64,000 bases of DNA from Turritopsis dohrnii (Eukaryota; Cnidaria; Hydrozoa; Anthoathecata; Oceaniidae). Positions within the stretch are counted from its first letter, which is position 1, and the number at the start of each line of letters is the position of its first letter. The notes under the pieces were generated by a model. That model searched no databases. It was not told the DNA's origin and saw only the letters and a program-made list of their open reading frames with translations. Positions 47,389 through 57,792 of the stretch are shown piece after piece. The translations under genes were made by a program, and so were the position numbers. The DNA is taken from the NCBI GenBank assembly GCA_027922465.2, contig BQMF02000598.1, forward strand, positions 1-64,000, read 5' to 3'.

Positions 47389-50300
47389 ATGTATAGTTTT
47401 GATGGCCAACATAAAAGTTCTCCCAATATTTCACTTGGAGGATCCTCAAAGAAGGCAAGTAATTCTTTTGAAACATCTGTCTTTTCTCCACTGACGTCTA
47501 CATGGTAGAAAGACTGCCCTTGTACTGACTTCCAATTTTGTATTTTTGTTTTAGGTCTCAAAGAGTAGTCTTTTACAATCAGCAAGACAAGAGCGTTTGA
47601 AAAGGGAGGTATGCTCTGGATGTTTTAACGTTGAATGATTTTAATGGGAAAACATTGAAACTAACTAGTTGCAGCTAGTGAAGCCAGAATGGATTTAAGT
47701 ATTTTTCTTCAAAATTAAATTTCTCATTTTTTTTTTTTCACTTTTGCACCTTAATTAAAATTTGAATTCTACTGTTTTTCTTATTCCTAAAACTTTTTTC
47801 TAAAATTCCTAAAACAGCATTTTACTTCAAAGCAAATTGGTATTATGAATGCTAATACAATACTGCAAGGGAATAAAAATAAAATTACATAAACTAATTC
47901 TATATACTTTTTATGAAGTAAAAAAATGTTTTATTTTTTAGTCAATTCGTAAGCAAATAAATGCTGCCATTAAGCTGCAATCCTGGCTTCGTGGTTGTTA
48001 CACTAGAAGACAATTGGTGAGACTAAAAGCTACCATTATGGATCATTGTCCATAAAACTATCCTGTAAAAGGAAATACTTTAAAGGAAGAAATTGTTGCG
48101 GGAAGAAAATGTTGTGAGCAAATTTTTGCAACTTTTGCGACTTGTTCTTCCTACAACAGTTTCTTCCTTTAAGACAATGTTTTTTTCAGGCCAATCAGCA
48201 TTGAAGTGTTAAATTTGAGAACTTGGATGATACTCTGATTCTTAATGTTATGTATTTGTTATATTAATTTAGGCTGAACATAAACGATTGGAATATGACA
48301 AACGTTTGGAACACGTAAAACGGAATGAAACTGATTTGGACCAGTTGACACATCTTGCTCAGCAAATTAATGTGTTTTATAATTTCAATGAAGATTACAA
48401 AAGACTGGTATGTATACCAATGTGATATCACTACCCAATATTTCAAGATGGTATAATTATAACATCTATGCAAAATTGCTCTATAAAGGTCCAGGTGGCA
48501 TAATGTTAAGATACTGTAACTTGCTTGGCAGTTGAATTTTATTTTTTCTAAAGGCAAAAACTTCTCTTTTGATTATAAGTGAACCTTTTGATTATAAGTG
48601 AAAATTTTGTGTTGGTTTACATTCTGCTATCACACTTACAAAATAATAAAAATGGTGAAACCACACTATAGCAAGCAAGTAGCTTTTTGCTGAACAATAT
48701 CAGGATATGTTTCAGTACAGTGATTGTGTGTAATAATGATGCATCATAATGTGCTTTGATGTTTTGAATGGTTATCTAGGTAACATTGTGCCAAATCTTT
48801 TTAAAACTTGCTTCAACAAAGAAGTTACACAATCTTTTTGGAACCTGCTTACCTGATTGGTTACACCGAATAAAAAATCTGTTAGTGCTGTGTTGTAGGT
48901 ATGGACCTATTCTATTTTTTTATGTATTTTAAACACAAGCAGACATATTTGTTTATAGAAATTTTAAAACCTATCGTGGTGTTTTAGAAGTCTTCATAAA
49001 ACATCTGAAACCAACATCAGTATTCCGTTACGTATGTTAGAAGTTTTTACAGAAGCTCGGACATATGCATGGTTAAATGAAAAAACAGCAGCATCTCTTG
49101 CAAGTTCTATCACTATCTGCATCATTCAAAAAGGTTTTTAATTTTCATGTATTTCTTTGAAACTGAATGAATCTTTAGCTGATGGTTTAGAAATCATTAA
49201 GTCTGAAGTTGATCTGTTATGTTTCCAGTTGACAACAAAGAGATAAAAAAAAACTCAGTTGATATCACATTTTAAGTTTATTATAGTCATATGTTTTCAT
49301 TGGAAAAATTCACAATAGCTTGTAAGCTACATGTCTACACCCTTAGATATGTTAAAAGGCTTTAAATCTGAGATTTTCGAATTTTTTAAAAATTCTGTGG
49401 ATTGTTTTTGATGTTATTGTTGATATCTGTTATAGGTTATTTCAGGGATTTGAGAGACCTGGTAAAGCAGAGAGTACCTTCCAGCATTGAGCCATCCGAA
49501 ATCCCCCCAACACCATTTGCTGCCGCTGCAAGAGATCTTGTTATAAAACCTTTATCAAACAACACTTCTGCTGAGAATACCAGGTCAACATGTTGATTAA
49601 TTATTAAAAAATAAAAATAAATTAATAGTGGTTGTCTGTGACCAATCAGTGAATAGTGCCAACCAATTCTGATGTCTCTTTTTTTTTCATAAAAACCCAA
49701 CAAAAATTTTGATTTGTAGGATCACCTTGTCTGCACTTATCAGGGATATACTTTCACCGTCAATGACAGAACCTATTTGTTTCTTTTTGGTGCCAGCGAT
49801 ATCAAAATCAATTTCGATCACATCCTTTATGGAAAGTATTATGATCACCGAAAACCAATGTTCTGTTTGGACCTTGTATTCGCTTTTGATCTTTTGTAAA
49901 AACAAACTTTGTGAGTTTTGTTTATCTTTTTTTATTTATTTTTTTTCTTTCCGTATATATTTTACTTCTTTGCATACCAAATGATGAAAGTTTATCTTGT
50001 CATCTCATGAGGGTTATGAAAGAAAGTATTATAAAGGCCTTTGTACAGTAACTGACAGATAGATTCATAAACAACAGTTGATGCAAATAGATGAGTGCTA
50101 GTTTTTTTGCCAAGTATATATTGTGTGTTTCTGGATGACTTTTTCATTATGGTATTTTGCAGCAACGGCATCTACAGATCAACTCATGTTATTTGTGAAC
50201 TGTTTGAAAAAACTTATCAACAGATTACAGAGCAAGAAAGGTATTTTATTTCTAAGGATGTTTTTGTTGCTTACTAATGTAAACAGGTGTTTTTGTTTTT

Positions 50301-53300
50301 GTTGGAAAATAAAACAAAACAAAAAACAAAAATTCCTTTTTAATACTCACGACTTTTTGAGCATTCAACGCCTATTATCAAGTCAATTATTTTTACAAAA
50401 GTAGCTATTTTATACAAAATTTCTGTGGATTAAACACATTTTTTCTAGAAAATACTTCCCTCGTCAAATACGATTCAGACGAAAGTGATGATAGTGATAT
50501 GGAGCTTGATCAATCTGAAGATTTCAAGGTAAGTTTGAAAGGTTTGAAGCTTTGAGTATGCAAGTTTCATCTTTTCTGAGGAACCAGTGTTTTTCTTAGT
50601 AACTTCTATCTTCCTTAGCAACCTGTTGATTTGTGCTCTTCCTTAGCAACCTGTTGATTTGTGCTCTTCCTTAGCAACCTGTTGATTTGTGCTTACAATA
50701 TGTACAAGAAAAATGTCTGGAAATTTTAAATGAAAAAGAGGCCAGCAATGCTATTTTGTATCTAATCGATCAAAGGTTAGTTCTGATGACTTGATTGTTC
50801 GACATTTCAAAGTTCTCTTTGTTTATAATTTATTAACTTATGAGTAAAATTCCTCATTAAAGCATCACTCCAGTCAAGTAAGAATTCCTCATTAAACTAT
50901 CACTCCAGCCAAGTAAGAATTCCTCATTAAAGCATCACTCCAGTCAATTTACAATTAAAACAATAAAAAGTATTTGTATGGTAAAACATCTTCCTTCATT
51001 CCAAGACATAATAATACTGAAGATTGAGTTTAATAATGTGTTACTGTTTGTTATCAAAACCACCTGGAGGTTCACTTGAATGGATTTTTGCCATTTTCAT
51101 TTTCAGGGAAGCTTTAAGATTTTGTTTGTTTCTTGAATGAGACTTGATCAATGACCAATGATGTTTATTAAACACTATGTTGCTTTCATCATTTTGATCT
51201 CAAAATGAATAAGCACTGTAAAATAATTTATTTCTACAGGAAAAATTAGGACTTTTCTAATCTCATTGTCGTTTTTGCCTTTTTCTGTAGTCATGGAAAC
51301 AAATCTGATTACAACAATTGCATTGAAGCAGTTTGTTATATTGTGCATCATCTTCTAACATCCCTTCATCTGCAAGTTCATAAAAACCGATTGTTGTATT
51401 CGTTAGCGTTCAATCGCAAACTTCTGAATGCTTGTTGGTGTATCATCCAAACTATGGAGATGAAAACAAACTCAGGGTATGTATGTTGGTTCTGTTAATT
51501 GTTGACTTAATAATCGAAATAATCCATTACTACTACCCTGCCCCCTAAAAGTTTCAGTCCCATTTTTTTGTTACCCTTTCGCCAACCCCGAAAATGTCAG
51601 TTATAACTTAAAGGGATCCTGTGATGACAGATGATAGTTTGGTACATAATAGAGCTCAAAAAGTTGATTAACAAGTCTTTTTACAGTTTTTGAAAATTTC
51701 CTCTCCTTTCGCTGACATTTCAATTTAGAAATATCAAATTATGCAATGCATAATTATGATGTAATAGGAGAGTGTACTGTTGATGTCTGTAACTTTTGAA
51801 CTACTAAATACTTCATATCACTTAGAATTCTTGATCCATTTAATAAAGTGCAAGGATGTAATATCATATATCAGTAAAAGTGATGAGAAATTTTAACTAC
51901 TCACTTATTTCATCATCATTATGTGTTGCATAAATCGTGAATCTCAAAAACAACAAAGAATTATGAAAAACTGTAAAAAGACTTGTTAACCAACTTTAGA
52001 GCTCTATCATGTCCCAAAACATAATTTTTCATCACAGGATCTCTTTAAAGTTTTGAAACACACTGTACTCTAGATGTTGTAAAAATTTTTTAGTTGTGAT
52101 CTGCCGATCTGATGATGCTTTGACACAGATCAAAGAGAAAATATATCAAAATTTTAAATTTGTTTTGCCTTATACCCAATCAAATCTTATTTATCATCGA
52201 AAGACAATCCTATAAAGATTTTTTTTGTTACCCTTTCCCCAATATTGCCAACCCTGAAAATGTCAGTCATCCCTAATGCTTTCTAGGTCTTCTGCTTACT
52301 TGTGATTGAAAAAAGCTGATGTAATTGCTGCCATTAATAGTACAAAAAAGATACACTCATTCACATTTGTTGGGAGAGTTGCCTTTTGAAAATTGCCCTT
52401 GAGCATTTTGCACTCAACAAACTATATCCCCAGTAAATTGCCCTTTAAACACTCAACTCAAGAAGTGTTGAATTGAAAAACCCTTTCCTTTCAGGAGACG
52501 TTTATGGAAGAGTATAATTTCCTATGATTTTTCTTTTGTAGTGTTTCGGTCTCTTAAAATTTGTTTAGAAAGAAAGTGAAAATGATGGAGCGGTTGATGT
52601 ATGGTTTTGCTTTGGTGCAACAAGATGAATGGCGAATTGTCTCGATGTTGTCTTGTTTTACCATCCTGTTTAGATATGCTCTCTTCTCCATTTATGATTC
52701 AGACTTTTACAGTGAAGGAACAGCAGGTTCATGTTTTTCTATATCAAAAATATATAGCAGACCGTCTCTTCCCAGTCGGCAAAATCGGCAAGAAATCACT
52801 GCGATGAAGAGCATCTTAATTGGAATTGTGTGTATATTTCCATAGAAATACACTCCCTCGCAGTGACTTTTTAACAATTTTGCCCTCTGGGTTTTTTGAA
52901 CTCATGAAAAGTCAGAGTATTAGCTTGAAGTATCAGAAGTAAGATAAAAAGAAGAAAGAGAATCCAACATACAGATCATGATGTGTGTGTAAAGCATATA
53001 TATATAGAGAGAGAGTTGGTTGTTTCCTTGCTTTGCTTTGCTTTTATTTTATTTTTATTTTTTTATTTTTTTGAGTTTTTCTTTTTCTTTTTTGATAGGT
53101 CGTGTTTCCATGATGCCTTTCACATTAACACAACTTGTTGAAATGTCTCACCTTCTTCGTGAACTTGTTATTGGACTCATCACTCTTATTTACCCTGACA
53201 TTAAAAGCATCCGTGATGAAGGGGAGTGGAGCAGCTTGTGTTTGGTATGTTTTTCATCTTTTACACAACCTCTATTTGAATTTCTTTTTAACTTTCCTGA

Positions 53301-56300
53301 AATAATTGGTAAAAGTGGTACAACTCTAGTGGGCAAAACCGTTAAAAAACCACTGCGATGAAGAGCATTTTTATTGAAATAGTGCTTATATTTCTATATA
53401 AATGCACTTCTTCGCAGTGGTTTTTCAACAATTTACCATGTAGTTTCCATTGTTGATGGAGATGGAGGACAACGAAATTTTGCTATGGAAAAATAATTCT
53501 ATATCACAGTATCGTGTGGTTCTTCAAATCACTATCGTGTGTTTTGTTCTTCAAATCACTATCGTGTGTGTTGTTCTTCAAATCACTATCGTGTGTGTTG
53601 TTCTTCAAATCACTATGGTGTGTTTTGTTCTTCAAATCACTATCGTGTGTTTTGTTCTTCAAATCACTATCGTCTGTTTTGTTCTTCAAATCACTATCGT
53701 GTGTTTTGTTCTTCAAATCACTATCGTGTGTGTTGTTCTTCAAATCACTATGGTGTGTTTTGTTCTTCAAATCACTATGGTGTGTTTTGTTCTTCAAATC
53801 ACTATCGTGTGTGTTGTTCTTCAAATCACTATCGTGTGTTTTCTCTAGAATGTGACGCAGTTGTTGAAGCAATTGTACGCGCGTGACGCGCGACATCAGT
53901 TCTGTCCTGACAATCACTGGTTATCTGAACGCGCGTCATTCAATCAAGAAATTTTGAACATCTCATCTTTTCTTGAAGAAGACGATACACGTGACCTTGG
54001 TACATCCAACAATTCCACCAGAGATTCAAGATGTCTTGCCATTTTGAAATATATCCCTTTTGCTGTTCCGTTTTTACAAAGAGTTCGAGTAAGCACAGAA
54101 TCTTCATTTCCACGGTTTTTTTTAAATTCAACATTTCTCTTTAATTTCCTTATTTCTCCTAAATTTTATATTTATGTATTTATTATATTTATTATATTTA
54201 TTATATTTATTATATATTATACATATATATTTGATTTAATGTTTCCCTTCATCGAGGTTGAATAGAATTGCTCATGCTAATTTGTTTTTGTTTTTTTGAG
54301 CTATTTTTGTTTTTTTTAGATATTCCATAAAATCCTATCTGAAGATCTGAAAAGATCGCGGAATATGGAGCAAGCTGTGTTACCATCTCACGGAATGAAC
54401 ATATCTGTCAACCGTAAATACTTGTATCAAGATGCTTACGATCAGCTGTCGCAGGATCGAGCTCCTGACATTCGAAAAGTTATCCGTGTTCACATGATCA
54501 ATGCTCATGGTTTAGATGAAGCTGGAATAGATGGTGGTGGTGTATTTAGGTGCGTAAGGCCATTGATGTTATTTAATCGGAAGAATTTTTAGGAGATCGT
54601 CATCGTCATTTATGCCGTCGTTGTCGATAAATAACACAGCGTCATGTCGTTTGTTTAGGGAGTTTATGACGCAACTCTTAAAAACCGGATTCGATCCAAG
54701 TTACGGATTTTTCAAACTGACGTCTCAGCAGCAGCTTTATCCGAACCCCGATATTGACCGGATTCAACCGGATTATTTGAAACATTTACATTTTCTCGGT
54801 CGAATGTTGGGGAAGATTATTTACGAATCGATGATGGTGGAATTGCCGTTAGCCGATTTCTTCTTGTGTAAATTACTGAACAAACATGGCGCAGATGTTG
54901 ATATTTATCACTTGGAATCTCTTGATCCTGAATTATACAAGTATATCATGAACTGAATTCATTCCAACTAACACAGTGGGCAAAATTATCAAAAAGTCTC
55001 TGCGATGAAGAGCATTTCTATTGAAATAATATGTACATTTTTTATAGAAGTGAACTCCTTCGCAGTGCTTTTTCAACAAACTTTCCCACTGGGAAAATCT
55101 TTCTAAGAGCCTGATTATATGAGGCGGGTTGAACCGTTTGTAACCCGGCTGCAGCTCGGTAGAAGAAAATCAGCTAGCTTGGCATTTTGGCAAGTTGGCT
55201 CGTTTTTCCAACGCGAGTTGGGTTGATTTGGCGGGTTGGCTCGCCTCATGTAATATCTCTAACCCGGAAGGCAGTACCACCGAATGATAAACATGGCGGA
55301 TAAAAAATTCTAGTGGAGTGATCATTATAAATGTAGTACGATTTTCCAGTCGAGATCATCATTATAAATGTAGTACATTTTATCCACCATGTTCAGTTCT
55401 TTATATCAAGCAGATCGTTTTTTCCGGATGTTTCTTCTGCTATGTTCCGATTAAGAGATCAGTTTGCTGCGACGTAAAGCCACATAAGTTGATACATTTT
55501 GAATCAATTGATTCCTATGAAGTACGTACAATGACAGGATATCATGCATTTGAAATAACAGTCCAGTAAATATCATAATATTTCAAAATATCAACTCCAA
55601 AAGCATTTGTTTACGCTTTTTATCTTATGTTTTCATTTTTTTTATCAACCTGGTGTTGAACCGGGACCGTCCTGGGTTGAATTTTTGTCATATACAAAAA
55701 AAGTTATCAGTCTCAACCCGGCATGGCGGGACAGAAACGAGTCAACCCACCTCATATAATCAGGCTCTGAACTTTTAATGGATACCAAAAGCAATATATC
55801 TGTTGTCATATCAACTCTTTCGTAAGACTCTGTTCACATAATATACTTTTTTTTAGAAACTTGCTGTCGCTTAAAAATTACGACGGTGACGTTGACGATC
55901 TAGCATTGAATTTTACTGTCGTCCGAAGTGATTATGGTGAAACGAGGGTATGTCTTTCAACCAGATCTTTTGAGTAGTTGTGATTTCAAGGTCGATAGCG
56001 CATCTACAAAGCCTAAAATTGTCGACATACTCTTCATACAACGCCATGATAAATCATGGAAAAACTGAAATACAGTGAGTTCAGGAAAGCTAAAGAAAAC
56101 AAATGTTTAAGTGCAGTCAAGCAGTGTTTTAAGTGGTAGTAGATATTGTGGGTTTTAAACAGGTCCTCTGATTTCAACATGCAGGTGGAGGAGTTAAAAC
56201 CAGGAGGAAAAGATATCTGTGTGACGAACAACAACCGAATCGAATATATTCATCTGATGGCGGACTATCGACTCAACAAACAAGTAAAACCATCTTTCTT

Positions 56301-57792
56301 CACTCACACAAAAATGAAGTCACTGTGGCGGAGAGCATTTTTCGAATAATGTGTATATTTCTATAGAAATGGTCATTTCGCAGTCGTTTAGAGTTTTTTG
56401 CCTGCTACCCATTAGTATCTCTGAAATCTGAAATGATTTTCTAGATTCGTGCGCATTGCAACGCTTTCCGCGCTGGTTTATCTGACGTCATAAATATCGA
56501 ATGGTTACAAATGTTCGACCACAGGGAACTGCAGGTAACATACTTTCAAGTTTGTTTTCACGTGACGTCACTGCTGCCTCTACTCTGTAGTAGAACATGA
56601 CCCCTTAGAATATTTTCACCCCCGTGGTTTACGCTTATGACCTTACCCTAACCCTAACCCTAAAATCTAACAAGTCATAAGTCTAAACCACGGGGGGGGG
56701 GGGGGGGGGATATTCTAAGGGATCATTATATTCTAGTACTACAACTCACAAGTATTGAGATTTTTGATTAGATTCTCATTTCCGGCGCTCAAGTTCCTGT
56801 TGATATTGATGACATGCGCAGTAACACTAACTACTCTGGTAAGATTCGTGCTAGCACTTTTATTCGGTTGAAGATGAATATATTGAAGCATTTTTTAGTC
56901 TTATACACGCTTTTATTTTATAAGAACAATTTTATAAGAATACATCCTCGGATTTGGCCAAAAAATAGGAACAAAATAAGAACAACCTGAGGCTCAAATC
57001 AATATTTCAAAAATTAAGAACAGTCTAAGCCTGAATTTTCTTATAAAATAAGAACAATTTATGATAAGAACAACTCATGATGTGAATTCTCCCACTGGCA
57101 AATGGTTTAGAAGTTGTTTTTTTTCACCTTGCATACTCATATCGAGTCGTTACCAAACAGCAACCATGCTTTTAACCAGCTTTTAAAAAGAACAGCCAGC
57201 CTCAGGTCAGATTTTACTGGTTCTTATATAAAAAAGCGTGTATTCGGTTGAAGATGAATGTATTGAGGAAATGTTTAGGCTTGTATTCAGCTGAAGATGA
57301 ATATATTGAAGCATTTTGGAAGATTGTGATGAATTTGACTGACAAACAGAAACGACAATTTTTAAAATTTGTCACAAGCTGTTCAAGACCGCCCTTGTTG
57401 GGATTCTCGGTAAGTGTTTGTCTTCTACACAGAAGTTCGTGATCGGTTGAAACTTGGACCTATGTATCATCTACACGAAAACAGTCAATATATCTCAACT
57501 TTCAAAATTTTTTAATTCAGAACTTTTTTTTGGAGCAAGCCTGTAGAATTCCAGTTTTTACTCCCTAAGTCCACCATTTTGTTTCATGTTTAATGACTTT
57601 CTTTTTTTAAAAACATTTCTTCAGGAACTTTACCCACAATTCTGCATTCACTATGGTGGTGAAGAAGACCGTCTTCCAACAGCCAGCACTTGTATGAACT
57701 TGCTCAAGTTACCCAAGTATCAAAATACCGAACTTTTGAAAGCAAAGTTGATATATGCAATAGAAGCAGAAGCTGGATTTGAATTGAGCTAG
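47389..57792 (+). CDS. UBE3C: UBE3C, HECT-type E3 ubiquitin ligase, 23 exons, 1026 aa
   Basis: Exons: 47389-47454, 47555-47608, 47942-48016, 48273-48407, 48780-48898, 48988-49133, 49436-49583, 49720-49910, 50163-50240, 50449-50528, 50675-50775, 51291-51476, 52569-52726, 53099-53244, 53849-54088, 54320-54549, 54659-54940, 55857-55947, 56185-56283, 56445-56534, 56772-56838, 57279-57409, 57625-57792. All phases fit. N-terminus [20 protein letters not shown], as in UBE3C; IQ motif [17 protein letters not shown]; acidic [18 protein letters not shown] block; then the HECT domain from about residue 670: [63 protein letters not shown], and catalytic Cys about 994 in [10 protein letters not shown]; ends AGFELS. 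Role: elongates ubiquitin chains on substrates at the proteasome. The first intron uses a GC donor. Confidence 0.96.
50610..50693 (+). repeat. 28-bp unit x3 spanning the exon 11 3' splice site of UBE3C
   Basis: CTTCCTTAG followed by CAACCTGTTGATTTGTGCT occurs three times with exact 28-base spacing (AG at 50617-50618, 50645-50646, 50673-50674). Only the third acceptor keeps the reading frame (QPVDLCLQY). Confidence 0.95.
50849..50947. repeat. 35-bp unit, nearly three copies
   Basis: ATTCCTCATTAAAGCATCAC plus TCCAGTCAAGTAAGA, repeated, in UBE3C intron 11. The middle copy has two changes. Confidence 0.9.
51607..52052. mobile_element. MITE with long (~85 bp) inverted repeats in UBE3C intron 12
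   Basis: Left ACTTAAAGGGATCCTGTGAT...; the right end is its inverted copy (ATCACAGGATCTCTTTAAAGTT). Arms run on through AGAGCTC and AACAAGTCTTTTTACAGTTT. A short duplicated context (GAAAATGTCAGT) lies near both sides (about 51592 and 52256). No ORF. Confidence 0.8.
52775..52890. repeat. ~115-bp hairpin MITE, copy 4 of 7
   Basis: Contains ATCACTGCGATGAAGAGCAT and CCTCGCAGTGACTTTTTAAC, ending TTTTGCCCTCTGGG; UBE3C intron 13. Confidence 0.8.
53328..53443. repeat. ~115-bp hairpin MITE, copy 5 of 7
   Basis: Starts TAGTGGGCAAAACCGTTAAA, has CCACTGCGATGAAGAGCAT and CTTCGCAGTGGTTTTTCAAC; UBE3C intron 14. Confidence 0.8.
53520..53843. repeat. 27-bp minisatellite, 12 copies, abutting the exon 15 acceptor of UBE3C
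   Basis: The unit is TTCAAATCACTATCGTGTGT plus T/G-rich TTTGTTC. Variants carry ATGG for ATCG or GTGTTG for GTTTTG. The last unit runs directly into TTTTCTCTAG, the 3' splice site at 53847-53848. Because 27 is a multiple of three, several frames stay open through it; these are not genes. Confidence 0.95.
54975..55088. repeat. ~115-bp hairpin MITE, copy 6 of 7
   Basis: The best-preserved ends: CAGTGGGCAAAATTATCAAA at the left and AACAAACTTTCCCACTGGG at the right; UBE3C intron 17. Confidence 0.85.
55106..55768. mobile_element. Nonautonomous DNA transposon, 663 bp, AGAGCCTGATTATATGAGG ends
   Basis: The left AGAGCCTGATTATATGAGGC and the inverted right end match over 27 bases with one C/T difference. 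Interior has GGGTTGA/AACCCGGC words in both orientations. No transposase. UBE3C intron 17, just after a hairpin MITE. Confidence 0.85.
56305..56415. repeat. ~115-bp hairpin MITE, copy 7 of 7 (degenerate)
   Basis: Contains GTCACTGTGGCGGAGAGCAT and ATATTTCTATAGAAATGG and CGCAGTCG; ends are eroded. UBE3C intron 19. Confidence 0.6.
56597..56726. repeat. Hairpin with telomere-like CCCTAA repeats in the loop, second element
   Basis: Left arm ATGACCCCTTAGAATATTTT then CACCCCCGTGGTTTACGCTTATGACC-like; the right arm is inverted (GTCATAAGTCTAAACCACGG, a long G-run, ATATTCTAAGGGATCAT). TTACCCTAACCCTAACCCTA sits in the loop (about 56643-56663). UBE3C intron 20. Confidence 0.85.
56861..57326 (+). repeat. 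43-bp unit x3 at the exon 22 acceptor of UBE3C, split by a MITE
   Basis: Unit 1 at 56861-56903, unit 2 at 57241-57283, unit 3 from 57284 (TATTCAGCTGAAGATGAATA, coding [11 protein letters not shown]). Units 1 and 2 are copies of the exon start. The working acceptor AG is at 57277-57278 inside unit 2; unit 1 has an AG in the same place. Confidence 0.88.
56905..57241. mobile_element. MITE with ACACGCTTTTAT inverted ends in UBE3C intron 21
   Basis: Left ACACGCTTTTATTTTATAAG, right ...ATATAAAAAAGCGTGT. The flanks suggest a TA target duplication. Interior is rich in ATAAGAACA words. Confidence 0.8.

Noticed and set aside
48988..48990. Earlier acceptor at about 48959 for UBE3C exon 6
   Set aside because: It brings an in-frame stop; the AG at 48986-48987 keeps phase and the conserved PLRMLEVF block.
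50095..50404. Two plus-strand ORFs ([24 protein letters not shown])
   Set aside because: They start in intron 8 of UBE3C; the exon itself is read in a third way that matches phase ([16 protein letters not shown]).
52512..52568. Acceptor at TTTGTAG near 52542 for UBE3C exon 13
   Set aside because: It gives GVSVS then a stop; the AG at 52567-52568 keeps the frame.
53520..53843. CRISPR-like array
   Set aside because: Units are adjacent without spacers, and this is an animal gene intron.
53450..53917. Four overlapping long ORFs on both strands ([18 protein letters not shown] repeats)
   Set aside because: They are the 27-bp minisatellite read in different frames; 27 being a multiple of three keeps them open. 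They lie in a UBE3C intron.
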